Origin: Mermis nigrescens | Taxonomy: Eukaryota > Nematoda > Enoplea > Mermithida > Mermithidae | Assembly: GCA_036768485.1 (NCBI GenBank) | Contig: JAVLUZ010000403.1 | Location: forward strand, 62,001-126,000 | DNA length: 64,000 nt | Direction: 5' to 3' | Shown here: positions 32,101 to 38,919 of the stretch, piece after piece | Layout: each line of letters starts with the position of its first letter | How positions within the stretch are numbered: position 1 is the stretch's first letter | Translations under genes and position numbers: made by a program | The notes under the pieces: generated by a model | The model's database searches: none | What the model saw: only the letters and a program-made list of their open reading frames with translations | Told to the model about the DNA's origin: nothing

Positions 32101-32690
32101 TACGCACTGTCTTTCGAACTGCTTATCATTGCCTATGTCAAACGGTTATCCGCATCCCATTCAGAAATTTTTTCAGTCTTGTTTGGGCTAAACGAGTAAT
32201 CGCCAGTTTGCATGCATTGCGTGTAATAGGCAAATTGTAATAATTAGACCATTAGCGTTCCATGTAAGATAATTCTAAAAATAAATCTAAAAAATCTCGT
32301 TTTTCTACTATTTATCCATGAATGTCTTAGCCAAGAGTGAGTCATGCTATTCCAAATTATGTATGGTTCGTTTACCGAATCAATTTGCTTTTTTTATTTG
32401 TCTAAAATTCCCCATTTTATGGTAAAGTCGAGATATTTTGTTCCTTCCATGCATAAGTGACTAACTTTGTTATTCACTCCTCGTCGTAAAATAGCCGTAT
32501 CTTCAAGATGTTACAAATAGACATATATCTTACTTTTAGCTATCACAACACAGCTGCGATAGAACCGAAATTGCGGGACCTGGTTCCTGAATTGGTTCGT
32601 TTGGGAGTCAGAACTATCGGTGGATGTTGTGATATGTTTCCCGAACAGATTAGTGAAATCAGTGCCGCGGTTAGGTCGCTTAGTAATTGA
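7489..32690 (+). CDS. Homocysteine S-methyltransferase, six exons
   Basis: Predicted to transfer a methyl group from S-methylmethionine or AdoMet to homocysteine, giving methionine, in the cytosol. I place exons at 7489-7578, 7636-7703, 20867-21143, 24956-25120, 27513-27679 and 32540-32690. All introns are GT-AG, donors include GTACGT and GTAAGT, and every junction keeps phase (918 nt, 305 aa). The N-terminus has VLDGGMGSLLARE (residues 13-25), then HPLWSA, GATVIETCSYQAG and AGVDLLAFETIPS. The zinc ligands expected in this family are Cys231 in IGLNC and Cys285-Cys286 in IGGCCD. The start is the ATG giving MKTKFTLFDD. Oddity: after VVYPN the family normally has SGE...W; here the protein runs straight to YHNTAAIEPKLRDLVPEL, about 10 residues short. 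A small phase-compatible exon may be missing from intron 5, but I could not find one. Intron 2 (13.2 kb) hosts the complete hAT transposon. Confidence 0.87.
7812..8045. mobile_element. Family B MITE (hAT-type)
   Basis: Ends CATACGCCGGGCGTGAGG...GCCCACCTATG. Exact 8-bp duplication GCCATAAC at 7804-7811 and 8046-8053. It lies in intron 2 of the methyltransferase gene. Confidence 0.93.
8046..8522. other. Intronic sequence, nothing recognised
   Basis: Intron 2 of the methyltransferase gene between the family B element and the hAT transposon. No supported feature apart from the target duplication ATAAACGA at 8515-8522. Confidence 0.5.
8523..8722. repeat. Left TIR and GGACCC subterminal array of the hAT
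   Basis: The 16-bp terminal repeat is followed by four or five runs of tandem GGACCC, separated by short AT-rich spacers, ending GGTGCCGGGTCCGGGTCC. Subterminal short repeats of this kind are typical transposase (BED finger) binding sites in hAT elements; binding here is inferred. Confidence 0.8.
8855..13862 (-). CDS. hAT transposase, BED zinc finger type, ten exons
   Basis: Predicted transposase that binds the element ends and cuts and pastes it. Minus-strand exons in order: 13862-13635, 13010-12885, 12780-12614, 12372-12225, 11776-11665, 11491-11343, 11200-11027, 10613-10450, 10143-9864, 9121-8855. All GT-AG junctions agree in phase and the join is open: 1815 nt, 604 aa, close to usual hAT length. 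Exon 1 holds a BED finger (Cys27, Cys30, His48, His53). Then LALDDMPFRIVE, FTTDVWS (Asp163, likely first catalytic acid), VVVRDGGSN (Asp230, likely second), CVAHQLNLVV (Cys249-His252), LIQESPTRWNST (310s), ATFLDPRYKNKFF, and the C-terminal dimerisation block with RRYLSPPPTSVPSEQLFSGA. I did not assign the third catalytic residue. Start is the ATG at 13862-13860; an upstream exon cannot be excluded. No inactivating change was seen, which argues for recent activity or selection. Confidence 0.88.
9430..9846. mobile_element. Family A MITE, split by a family B MITE
   Basis: Ends CAGGCACGTAGCTGG...GGTATGTGCCTG. Duplication CGAAATTT / CTAAATTT at 9422-9429 and 9847-9854 (7 of 8). A family B copy is inserted in its middle. 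It lies in the last transposase intron, close to the donor site. Confidence 0.88.
9550..9810. mobile_element. Family B MITE nested in family A
   Basis: Ends CATACGTGGGCAGC...GCCCAGGTGTG. Exact 8-bp duplication GTCCGGAC (9542-9549, 9811-9818) made from family A sequence, which proves the order of insertion. Confidence 0.94.
10264..10438. mobile_element. Family A MITE in a transposase intron
   Basis: Ends CAGACACGTACCTAGCTGG...GATACGTGCCTG. Exact duplication GCTTTGAT at 10256-10263 and 10439-10446. It is only about 10 bp from the 5' splice site of the transposase exon at 10450-10613. Confidence 0.93.
10683..10918. mobile_element. Family B MITE in a transposase intron
   Basis: Ends CATACCTGGGCGTGGGGG...GCCCACCTATG. 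Exact duplication CCATCTAC at 10675-10682 and 10919-10926. Confidence 0.94.
12426..12596. mobile_element. Family A MITE in a transposase intron
   Basis: Ends CAGGCGCGTAGCTC...GCTACGTGCCTG with the usual family A interior. The flanks do not form a clear 8-bp duplication, so the junction may have drifted. It lies between the transposase exons at 12225-12372 and 12614-12780. Confidence 0.8.
13054..13277. mobile_element. Family B MITE in a transposase intron
   Basis: Ends CATGGGCGACC...CACGCCCAGGTATT. Duplication GGCGTAAC / GGCGCAAC at 13046-13053 and 13278-13285 (7 of 8). Confidence 0.88.
13304..13473. mobile_element. Family A MITE in a transposase intron
   Basis: Starts CAGGCACGTATCGCTGG and ends CAGCTACGTGCTT with the normal family A interior. 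The right boundary and duplication are ambiguous. It lies in the first transposase intron. Confidence 0.78.
14370..14499. repeat. Right GGACCC subterminal array and TIR of the hAT
   Basis: Three runs of CCGGAC / GGACCC repeats separated by short spacers, ending in the 16-bp terminal inverted repeat. It mirrors the array at 8523-8722. Confidence 0.8.
14508..15162. other. Intronic sequence, degraded repeats
   Basis: Intron 2 of the methyltransferase gene. A CATTTCGGGGATGGGAGCGGCC...GGCCCTGCACG stretch (about 14650-14705) looks like a decayed family C end. A CAATCA/GATCAAT-rich patch lies at about 14870-14970. No gene. Confidence 0.4.
15163..15609. mobile_element. Family D element with GCGC hairpins
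   Basis: Ends CGGTGTATTTTTGTAC...GTACAAACAAACACTG. Exact 8-bp duplication CCAAGTAC at 15155-15162 and 15610-15617. The interior has paired TTTGTACATGTACAAAG palindromes and a perfect hairpin CGGCGCGAAGCGCCG at 15474-15488. Confidence 0.9.
16085..16236. mobile_element. Truncated family B MITE
   Basis: Only the half with CGTTTCTCATCGAG, ATTGCGAAAAAAC, GAATTCTGGGGGTATTTTGG and the CCCACGCCCAGGTATG end is present. The left half is missing. Confidence 0.75.
17216..17467. mobile_element. Family B MITE, first of a shared-target pair
   Basis: Ends CATACCTGGGAGTGGGGG...GCCCACCTATG. Flanked by GTCGGTGC (17208-17215) and GTCGCTGC (17468-17475). The second copy of the target is also the left flank of the family D element that follows. 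Confidence 0.9.
17476..17635. mobile_element. Short family D element sharing a target site
   Basis: Ends CACTGTTTTC...TTTTTGTAC and GTACAAAAATAAAAAACAGTG are inverted copies. Exact duplication GTCGCTGC at 17468-17475 and 17636-17643. It directly abuts the target copy left by the family B insertion. Confidence 0.9.
17644..18411. other. Intronic sequence with one hairpin and CCCGAACCC patch
   Basis: No gene. A perfect CGGCGCGAAGCGCCG hairpin lies at 18014-18028, and a decayed element end near 18110-18155 (CTGGGGGCATGTGCCTC...GGCTACGCCCATG). At 18285-18400 there are CCCGGACCCG / ACCCGAACCCGAA words that resemble the hAT subterminal repeats, possibly a degraded derivative. Confidence 0.4.
18420..18689. 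mobile_element. Family B MITE
   Basis: Ends CACACATGGGCGTGGGGG...GCCCACCTATG. Exact duplication CTTGCATC at 18412-18419 and 18690-18697. Confidence 0.93.
18774..19100. mobile_element. Family C element, one end only
   Basis: Begins CAGTGGCGGATATAAGATTTTCC. The expected opposite end is not found before the next family C copy starts, so this copy is truncated. Confidence 0.6.
19109..19716. mobile_element. Long family C element
   Basis: Ends CAAAGGCGGATTTAAGG...TTAGATCCGCCACTG. Exact duplication TCAAAGTG at 19101-19108 and 19717-19724. It carries a perfect CGGCGCTTCGCGCCG hairpin at 19237-19251. Compared with the 187-bp form it has about 400 bp of extra interior. Confidence 0.9.
19785..20290. 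repeat. Family G-like repeat with (TA)n microsatellite
   Basis: Repeated TAGCTATATAGCCTTTTTGG-type words at 25-35 bp spacing, resembling the element at 4929-5381. In its middle a pure (AT)n tract runs from about 20018 to 20100, apparently expanded from the TATATA words of the unit. Confidence 0.75.
20301..20551. mobile_element. Family B MITE
   Basis: Ends CACCATGGGCGTGGGGG...GCCCACGTATG. Exact duplication CACTTGAC at 20293-20300 and 20552-20559. Confidence 0.93.
20612..20772. mobile_element. Family A MITE close to a methyltransferase exon
   Basis: Ends CAGGCACATAGTTGG...GCTACGTGTCTG. Exact duplication TCCTTTCA at 20604-20611 and 20773-20780. It lies 94 bp upstream of exon 3 of the methyltransferase gene. 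Confidence 0.93.
21178..21380. mobile_element. Family C-like element, partial
   Basis: Begins CAGGGGCGGATCCAGGATTT and shares GGCGGAACACCAAAATTT...GACAGTGTC with the reversed copy near 27000-27093. The right boundary is not determined. Confidence 0.5.
21640..22745. repeat. Diverged long tandem-like repeats, no gene
   Basis: Intron 3 of the methyltransferase gene. Words such as GTGTAAAG, TTTGTC(T/A)..CCAAC, TCCGATTATGA / TTCAATTATGATTC and AGGGCTAC recur at about 170-200 bp, suggesting a decayed tandem array. Open frames here (for example 22348-22701) look fortuitous. Confidence 0.4.
22745..23490. repeat. Tandem repeat, about 110-120-bp unit, four copies
   Basis: Each copy has ATTACGAATC(C/T)GAC, a TTTTCTTTACA(C) box, GTGTAAAGTTTACACT and TTCTAGAGCGTTGC, in the same order. 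A family B MITE (22881-23098) interrupts the array after the first copy. Confidence 0.75.
22881..23098. mobile_element. Family B MITE inside a tandem array
   Basis: Ends CGCACGTGGGCGTAGGGG...GCCCACCTATG. Duplication GTTGCGGG / GTTGTGGG at 22873-22880 and 23099-23106 (7 of 8). Confidence 0.88.
23588..23829. mobile_element. Family B MITE
   Basis: Ends CACACATGGGCATAGGGG...GCCCACCTCTG with the full interior. No clear target duplication. Confidence 0.8.
24481..24671. mobile_element. Family C MITE
   Basis: Ends CAGGGGCGGATTTAGAGG...TGGATCCGCTACTG. Exact duplication CATGCATA at 24473-24480 and 24672-24679. The GCGGCCGC palindrome lies in the first third. Confidence 0.93.
25437..25604. mobile_element. 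5'-truncated family C MITE
   Basis: Starts at the GCGGCCGCTCCCCCCCATTGG block and ends CTGGATCCGCCACTG. The left terminal repeat is missing. Confidence 0.8.
25973..26272. mobile_element. Family B MITE
   Basis: Ends CACACATGGACATGGGGGG...GCCCACCTATG. Exact duplication GTCATACA at 25965-25972 and 26273-26280. It has an extra CCCCCGCAGAAATTTTTC block near the right end. Confidence 0.93.
26582..27093. mobile_element. Long family C-like element
   Basis: Ends CAGCTGGCGGATCTAGAGGGG...CTGGATACGCCTCTG. Includes a perfect CGGCGCTTCGCGCCG hairpin at 26714-26728. Flanks TCTCTTCA / TGTCTTCC match at 6 of 8 only, so the exact boundary is uncertain. Confidence 0.65.
27127..27312. mobile_element. Family C MITE
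   Basis: Ends CAGTGGCGGATCCAGG...TAAATCCGCCCTTG. Exact duplication GTGGTAAG at 27119-27126 and 27313-27320. It lies 200 bp upstream of exon 5 of the methyltransferase gene. Confidence 0.94.
27740..27910. mobile_element. Family A MITE just after a methyltransferase exon
   Basis: Ends CAGGCACGTATCTCTGG...GCTACGTGCCTG. Exact duplication TGCCCAGG at 27732-27739 and 27911-27918. It begins 61 bp after exon 5. Confidence 0.94.
28482..28833. mobile_element. Additional hAT-type MITE (GGCGTAGG ends)
   Basis: Ends GAGGGGCGTAGGTAGG...GGCCTACGCCTATG. Exact 8-bp duplication CAGGCCTG at 28474-28481 and 28834-28841. A near-perfect GGCGCGAAGCGTCG hairpin lies inside at about 28722-28736. Confidence 0.85.
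29013..29649. mobile_element. Long family C element
   Basis: Ends TAGGGGCGGATTTAAGGG...CCTAGAAATGCCACTG. Flanks GCACATAT / TTACATAT (6 of 8) at 29005-29012 and 29650-29657. The interior is related to 19109-19716. Confidence 0.75.
29766..31545. mobile_element. Diverged relative of family E
   Basis: Shares several ordered segments with 4450-6289: the TAATAATAGTGATAA...CACTTTTAGTCAA block, a GCATTATAACTTCC...CCCTTGAAATTAAACC block, TGATTGTTGTTAGGTGCAAA and ATTGAAATCGACGAGAACCTG. Ends CAGAGATGTACCGG...GGTACAGCTCTAG are imperfect inverted copies. A family B MITE (30297-30529) is nested in it, and a perfect CGGCGCGAAGCGCCG hairpin lies at 30846-30860. It spans most of the last methyltransferase intron. 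Confidence 0.65.
30297..30529. mobile_element. Family B MITE nested in the family E relative
   Basis: Ends CATACGTGGGCAGC...GCCCAGGTGTG. Exact duplication GTCAGAAA at 30289-30296 and 30530-30537. Confidence 0.94.
31732..31969. mobile_element. Family B MITE
   Basis: Ends CACACATGGGCGTGGGGG...GCCCACCCATG. The flanks share GGGGAC but are G-rich, so the duplication register is ambiguous. Confidence 0.85.
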
Positions 32691-32734
32691 CCCCGAATAA
32701 ACAGTGATTGAGCGATTTATACCTAACTTATGTA

Positions 32735-32795
32735 CAGGGGCGGATTAGGGGGTGGGGGCGGCCGCCCTCCCATTGGCCCTAAAATAGTAGTATCG
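32735..32795. mobile_element. Family C fragment
   Basis: Only the first 60 bp (CAGGGGCGGATTAGGGGG...GCGGCCGCCC...CCCTAAAATAG) are present, 45 bp after the stop codon of the methyltransferase gene. Confidence 0.7.
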
Positions 32796-32916
32796 AAAGA
32801 TAGATAGCAGAATATATAAGCAGCAATCGATTTCTAAGCGGTCCAAGCCATACTGGGCAACAACTAAATTTTGCGGTCTGATTTGACAAAATTTCTAAAA
32901 ATTGGATTCTGTGGGC

Positions 32917-33030
32917 ATGGGCGTAGGGGGCAGGGGTTCTGGGTGGGCTAGCAGCACCAAAATTTTGGGGGATATGTTTTTAAAGGTCAAAAATGGTCTT
33001 AAAAATGGTGGTATGGCGCAAAAGACACCA
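32917..33030. mobile_element. Family B fragment
   Basis: Has GGGCATGGGCGTAGGGGGC at the left, then a rearranged interior with AGCAGCACCAAAATTTTGGGG and GGTCTTAAAAATGGTGG. It breaks off at CACCATTTTTTACC. Confidence 0.6.
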
Positions 33031-33186
33031 TTTTTTACCTGTCTCTTGCCATTTTGCCTTATTAAACCGATTATTGCTCACTATTTTAGCGGTTCTGTTG
33101 TTATCGCATCAACTCATTAACGGACAAGGGGTTTTACCCTGCCAAATTCTTTTTATTTTAAATTTTTTTCACTCCTGGGACTGTAG

Positions 33187-33295
33187 GAGCGGATGGAAGA
33201 TATCGGCTTTGCATGTCACGGAACGCGCTCGAGCGAGAATTTTGAAAGCCGAAGGCGAAATAACGTTTTTAGATCAGCTCGCGTTATCTGTTTGA
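33187..33295 (+). pseudogene. Ribosomal protein eL18-like exon, probably a remnant
   Basis: After an acceptor-like CACTCCTGGGACTGTAG, the frame reads KISALHVTERARARILKA and then EITFLDQLALSV before a stop. This strongly resembles the conserved core of large-subunit ribosomal protein eL18 (family L18e/L15), where a valine-threonine, arginine-rich helix leads to a DQLAL motif. Expected upstream and downstream parts of eL18 were not found on either side, and the sequence after LALSV does not match the family. It may be an isolated exon of a scattered gene, or a fragment copied into this place. I lean to a pseudogene because the flanks are repeat debris. Confidence 0.5.
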
Positions 33296-33437
33296 TGAAA
33301 AAAATCTGGCCGCGAAGCCTTTATTTGCGTTGTGTGGAAACGATTGTTCATGTCGAGGCGCAATCATCCGCCGTCAGTGTTGAAAAATTCGGCACTACGT
33401 TTCGAATTTTTTTTCGTGAACGTGGGAGAGTGTAACT

Positions 33438-33683
33438 CATAGGTGGGCAGCACTAAAATTCTGGGGGGGTGAAAAATTTTTCAGAAGGTCGAAAATGGTC
33501 TTAAACGTGGTTGTATGGCGAAAAAACAATTTTCTTCATTTTTCGACGTTTCTCATCGAACACTATCCAATGGCATCAAAAAATCGCTAAGAAAGCGAAA
33601 AAAATTTTCAAAAATTGAATTCTGGGGGGGTATTTCGATTTTTAGGGGGGTGCATACCCCCAAACCCCCCACGCCCATGTGTA
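33438..33683. mobile_element. Family B MITE
   Basis: Ends CATAGGTGGGCAGC...CACGCCCATGTGTA with a full interior. No clear target duplication. Confidence 0.82.
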
Positions 33684-33689
33684 GTGTCA

Positions 33690-34200
33690 CAGGTGCGCAG
33701 TAGTTACACGTTACTGAACGAGCATTTTATCAAACCTTATATTATTGCCGGTGCTCTGCCGAAAGCAGAATGCGATTAACCAGCGGTTCACATCTATTGA
33801 TGGATTCACAAAAAAGCGTCATACGAGTAGGGACCATATCGGTAGGACTTGTGCTAGCTCGGGTTACACTGCCCACCAGCTCGATAGCGTGCAGGGGGAT
33901 ATCCGTGGGACCTCCATTGCGAGCCCACCGAGAAAGCAACAATTCCCACCCCGCCAGCGCGATACCGAAATCAATTTTAGATGGACATTGCTTTGTCTGT
34001 TAGATGCTGTGTTACGCAATTGTTTGAACATCAGCCAATGGGTTATACGTAAGCGTCTGCAGCAGAGAACTGGTGGTTTTACTTATGCCATACCACTATT
34101 TTATCAAGCGCCATTTTTGACCTTGCAAAGAATCAATTACAGCTCTACACTATTATGGAATTCTTAACCATTCGAGTAACTGCCTTGGTGACGTGCTAGC
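33690..34200. other. GC-richer unrecognised segment
   Basis: A stretch with higher GC than its surroundings and open frames of 60-140 codons on both strands (for example 33745-34167 plus, 33742-33942 minus). The motif GTGCTAGCTCGGGTTA occurs at about 33850 and 34195. I recognise no protein. It could be part of an unlisted mobile element. A decayed family B patch (CATACCACTATTTTAT...TTTTTGACCTT) lies at about 34085-34130. Confidence 0.3.
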
Positions 34201-35346
34201 TCGGGTTATGCCTACAGTTCCCAATTTAATCCCATCTTTCATTTCAAAATCCCATTAGGTACTTGTCCGGTAAAAAGAGTTATGTATGCGTTAAGATCAG
34301 TTAATTAGATATTTGATTTACCGCTGTAAAATTTAGATCTTATGACTTGTTTAAAAGTTATTTCATCTGTACGTAACTTTGTTTGATTGATTGTTATATA
34401 CTGTAATCAATCATGAGAATGGATCGATCAGTCGTGTTGTCAGTCGAGTCGAGTCGAGTTACGCGGTTGGAGCGCTGTTTTATTTTGTTTTGTTGCCGAC
34501 TTGTAGTTGTGCGTTGTTTGTTTTGTAAATTAATAAATTGGGAAAATATTTACCCAGTGATTTTTTATATCGAGGGTAAGGCCGGGCCCCGACGACGTCA
34601 ATATTTTTATTTTATCTCGACCGATATAGGAAAGGTAAATAATGTAGTGTCTTATCTTAGACTTATTTTTGGAAAGTTTCTTATCTATTTCTCAACCCAA
34701 AAATGGTCAAAATATTATCTAATCTTTTAATGATGATGACTGTCCAGATTAGAGCTCGCTGTTGTTTGAATCAATGTTTAGAGTGCTACACTATTAGGAA
34801 CCAAAACATTTCTGAAACCAATCAGTGGTTGGAAAACAAGCTAATTTATCAACTTGAGATTTGGGTTGAGATAGGTCAACTGACCTTGCGAGCATACCGG
34901 GGTTAGGTACTCAAAGCTAGGTTGTAGGGCGTAGCTGCCAAGTCTTCCGACGAAAAGCGGTCAGCAATATTAGGACCGAGGAAGTCGAGGTCGTAGGTTA
35001 TTAAGGGCTGTTGGGTTTAGAGCCGAGCTTCGTGCTTACATAACCTGGCCAACGTTAAGAGCAGCTAAATACCTAAGTAACTCCCGAAGGCAAATACCGG
35101 GGTCTGTCCCGTGAGTTGATTTAGTGGACTTTGGACACCCTTAGTATTTACACCACTCGTTTATTGCACTTCACATGCATCATTCTCCTAGGTCCAGGCG
35201 ACCATATTTACACTTTATCTTTCTGGCCCCTTTATCTTGCAAATTATCCGTATCTTTCTCAATTTTTTATCTTTATCTTCTCAGATTTTGAACTTTCAAC
35301 TTTGTCTTCCTTTTATCTTGCAACAAATCCTTATCTTTCACAACAC
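34201..35346. other. No supported gene; possible LTR-like stretch
   Basis: 34395-34560 has TGTTATATACTG at the left, CGAGTCGAGTCGAG repeats, and TTAATAAATTGGG before ATTTACCCAGTGA, which resembles a solo LTR, but no second copy or primer site is seen. 34870-35120 is GC-richer and unrecognised. 35180-35340 is a TTATCTTTCT/TTATCTTGCAA low-complexity repeat. Confidence 0.25.
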
Positions 35347-36160
35347 TGAATCTGGGCGTGGGGGTGTTTGTGGTATGCATACCCCAGAAGCCAAAATACC
35401 CTCACCCTAGAATTCAATTTTTGAAATTTTTTGATGCCAATGGGTGGTGCTCGATGAGAAACGTTGAAAAATGGTGTTTTTCCGCCATACCACCACACCT
35501 TGTGGACGCTGTTGGAAGGGGTCTTGCACCCCCAGAAGTTGAAGTGCTCCCACCCATGGTAATGCAACCCCCCAGAAGTCAAATTCTGAACAGGATTTAA
35601 ATTTCGATTTTTTCGCAATTTCTTGATGCCAATGGATAGTGCTCGATGAGAAACATCTAAAAATGGTGTTTTATCGCCATACCACCATTTTTAAGGCCAT
35701 TTTTCGACCTTCAAAAAAATCTTGCACCCCCCAGAATTTTTCTTGCTGCCCACGTATGCATACCACCATTGTTTGACCTTTGAAAAATCTTGCACCCGCA
35801 GAATTTTAGTGCTAACACCTGGGCGTGGTGGGTATGCACCCCCCGCCCGAGAAACCAGAATACCACCAGAAACCGAAATAACCCCCCAGAATTCAATTTT
35901 TGAAATTTTTTCGTTTTTCCTTGCAGTTTTTTGATGCCAATGGATAGTGCTCGATGAGAAACGTTGAAAAATGGTGTTCTTTTCGCCATACCACCATTTT
36001 GAAGGCCATTTTTTGACCTGTGAAAAATGTTGCACCCCTTCCCCCGGAATTTTGGTGTCGCCCACCTATGCATACCAAAGGCCATTTTTTGAACTTTGAA
36101 AAATCTTGCACTCCCTAGAAGTCTGGTGCCGCCCACCTATGTTGGTGCTGCCCACCTATG
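35347..36160. mobile_element. Cluster of rearranged family B MITEs
   Basis: At least four partial copies joined end to end: about 35347-35565, 35570-35757, 35816-36070 and 36070-36140. Each shows some of TGATGCCAATGG, AACGTTGAAAAATGG, CACCATTTTTAAGGCC and CTTGCACCCCCAGAA. Boundaries overlap and no clean duplications are seen. The frames of 70-140 codons here are fortuitous. Confidence 0.7.
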
Positions 36161-36842
36161 ATCCAGACCACACAATGACTTTAGAGGTCAGAACTGGACC
36201 CTCCCATCAGAATTAAATTTTTGGTGCTCGGCAGTTTTGCCCTATCGGATCTCCCAGAATTAGGTCGCTGCCCATGTATGGTCCACACAGACCGTCGTCC
36301 TCGCGGACCATGTAATTTTATTAACTATATTCAACATGCTGCTTATATACATAGGTTCAGGTATCACGTACCTACAGTATGACAAAGAAGGATAAAGCAT
36401 TTAAACGTAAGTAGGCAACTTCAACGTAAAAACAAGAGAACACGAACAGTGGGCGCCATTTATCGGCAGATAATTCAAGCACAAATACACGTAGTGAAGC
36501 GCGTATATTAATAAAACATAATCAGTCATCTACTCGTACTTAACGTAAAAAAGTGAACGATAAAAAAATGAATAGGCGGATTGAAAAAACGGGCAGAAAC
36601 TAAATTTTGGAGGCCTGATGAGACGAAAAGCGAGGGAAAGAAACGTCAAAAATTAAACCTTGGAGATTCAGATTATACAGCACGGGCAGCAGCCCTATTC
36701 TGGGGGGGTCGGATGAGACAAAACTGCCAAAAATAGCACTGAAAATTTAACCCTGGGAGCCGGTCGATTGGGCGGAGGGGGTTCGCCGGATTCCTGGGGG
36801 CCCGGACCACGCGTTGGCGTGGGAGGGGTGGGGGTGAAACCC
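36161..36842. other. Degraded CCCCAGAA-type repeats, no gene
   Basis: Several decayed pieces with GACCCCCAGAATTT, GCTGCCCATGTATGG and GGGGTC words (about 36160-36300 and 36600-36830). Nothing coding was supported. Confidence 0.35.
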
Positions 36843-37050
36843 ATACCTGGGCGTGGGGGTATGCAATGCACCCCCAGAATTCAATTTTTGAGATTTTTGT
36901 TTTTTTCCCGCAATTTTTTGATGCCAATGGATAACGCTCGATGAAAAACGTTGAAAACTGGTGTTTTTCGCCATACCACAATTTTTAAGGCCATTCTTTG
37001 ACCTTTGAGAAATCTTGCACCCCCATAATCTTGGTGCCGCCCATTTATGC
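36843..37050. mobile_element. Family B MITE
   Basis: Ends CATACCTGGGCGTGGGGG...GCCGCCCATTTATG, full interior. Flanks match poorly. Confidence 0.8.
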
Positions 37051-37683
37051 TTAAAACCCCCGCAGAAGTTGAAAAACCCCGCAGATTACGGTAGATTAGA
37101 CCCCTAGAATTTCAGTTTTAGTCAAATTTTTGGCGATTTCATCCAACCAGACCCCCGAAATTTTTCTTGCTGTCCATGTACGGTCCAGAGACCCCGACGC
37201 CCACGTGTGGATTAGGCCAAGCTATTGCATCGCTAGAGAATAGGAAGAGTGTGAAAATCGAATTTTCAAGATCTTCCGGATTTAAAGGTTCTCTGGGCAC
37301 CGACTGAATTCTGTGGAGTCTGATGGGGAAAATTTAGTAAAATTACCGAAAAATTAACTTCCGGGGTCTAACATAATCTGCAGAGATATTTTGGAATTTT
37401 AGAAATCTAAGCTTTTCCCAAAACTTTTGTAGTCAAAACGCCGCTTAATCAGCAAAAGTCATTCATGCATGAGGATGAATAGGCACTACTTACTTTATTA
37501 CTTTTTAATTACACTACTGTTAAAAAAAATTCGGTATGTATTCAAACAAAAAAGGATACATGCCATACAACATAGCGATCATTCGGTGCATTATTTTACA
37601 AATCAAAGCCTATTATAAAGCAAAATCTATACCCTACACACCAGGCACGTTAGCTGGGCGTCCTATTTTGGAGGGGGAACAAC

Positions 37684-37951
37684 CATACGTGGGCAGCAAG
37701 AAAATTCTGGGGGGGGGTGCAAGATTTTGGAAGGTCAAAAAATGGCCTTAAAAATGGTGCTATGGCGATAAAAACACCATTTTTCGACGTTTCTCATCAA
37801 GCACTATCCATTGGCATCAAAAAATTGCGGAAAAAAGAACGGAAAAATTTTCAAAAATTGAATTCTGGGGGGGGGGTATTTTAATTTCTGCGTGGGGCAT
37901 TTTGGTTTCTGGGGGAGTGCATACCCCTTAAACCCCCCACGCCCAGGTGTG
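37684..37951. mobile_element. Family B MITE nested in family A
   Basis: Ends CATACGTGGGCAGC...GCCCAGGTGTG. Exact duplication GGAACAAC at 37676-37683 and 37952-37959, made from the host family A sequence. Confidence 0.94.
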
Positions 37952-38041
37952 GGAACAACACCAATTTGGGGTAAACAAACCCAAAAAAGCCGAAAATAGC
38001 ACAAAATAACGTTTAAAAAACCCCAATTTTTCTGAATTTTG

Positions 38042-38276
38042 TGGGTATGCACCCCCCCCAGAAATCAAAATACCCCACCAGAAACCAAAATACCCTTCCA
38101 GAATTCAATTTTTGATAATTTGTTGTTTTTTTGCAATTTTTTGATGCCAATGGATAGTGCTCGATGAGAGACGTTGAAAAATGGTGTTTTTTCGCCATTC
38201 CACCATTTTAAGGCCATTTTTTGACCTTTGGAAAATCTTGCACCCCCCAGAATTTCGGTGCTGCCCACGTATGGTC
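38042..38276. mobile_element. Second family B copy in the same family A element
   Basis: The left end is truncated to GGGTATGCACCCCCC. The right end GCCCACGTATG is intact, and the host sequence GTCCGAACCCC resumes after it. Confidence 0.8.
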
Positions 38277-38695
38277 CGAACCCCTCATTCCCCCAGAGAT
38301 ACGTACCTGCTACACACTGAAAATTGTTACTCATGCACAAGTTTACGTAAAACAGGGTGCAGTTAGAAAAACCGAAAATTAAAAGTGAATTTCTACATAT
38401 GTAAAAGCTTTGTCCATAAAAAGCAACACAGAGCTTCGCTTAGTTGATATAGCCTATTTTATTTTTCAAGGTTCTAACCTACAAAATTTGGAAAGTTTAA
38501 TTTTAGTTTAGTCTTACTTTTGAGTCTTGGTTTTTTTTTAAATTTTCAGTTTCCAGGTTGCCAAATAATTTACATAGAATGGGCTACACATTTAAAAATA
38601 AAAAAATAAAAACCTTTTTAAGCGAAAATAAAAGTCAAAATTTAAACGAGAGACATCTTTAAACTCCTCTGTAGTTGTAATTGAAGGTATAGGAG

Positions 38696-38919
38696 CATAG
38701 GTGGGCAGCACCAAAATTCATGGGGGCGCAAGATTTTTCAAAGGTCAAAAATTGTAATATGGCGACAAAACACCATTTTCCAACCGTTTCTCATCGAGCA
38801 CTATCCATTGGTATCTGAAAATTGCGAAAAAAACAGAAAAGAATTTCAAAAATTGAATTCTGGGGGTATTTTGGTTTCTCGGGGAGGGGGGGGTGCATAC
38901 CCCCAAACCCCCAGGTGTG
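38696..38919. mobile_element. Family B MITE
   Basis: Ends CATAGGTGGGCAGC...CCCCCAGGTGTG. Exact duplication TATAGGAG at 38688-38695 and 38920-38927. Confidence 0.93.

Larger units (their letters stand above)
37642..38309. mobile_element. Family A MITE carrying two family B copies
   Basis: Ends CAGGCACGTTAGCTGG...AGATACGTACCTG. Exact outer duplication CTACACAC at 37634-37641 and 38310-38317. One complete family B copy (37684-37951) and one partial copy (about 38042-38276) are inserted in it. Confidence 0.9.

Noticed and set aside
34395..34560. Solo LTR of a retrotransposon
   Set aside because: No second copy, target duplication or primer site could be read; left only as a remark.
35691..36136. 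Overlapping minus frames of 124 and 141 codons
   Set aside because: They consist of family B MITE sequence in tandem; the same residues appear in frames across other copies.
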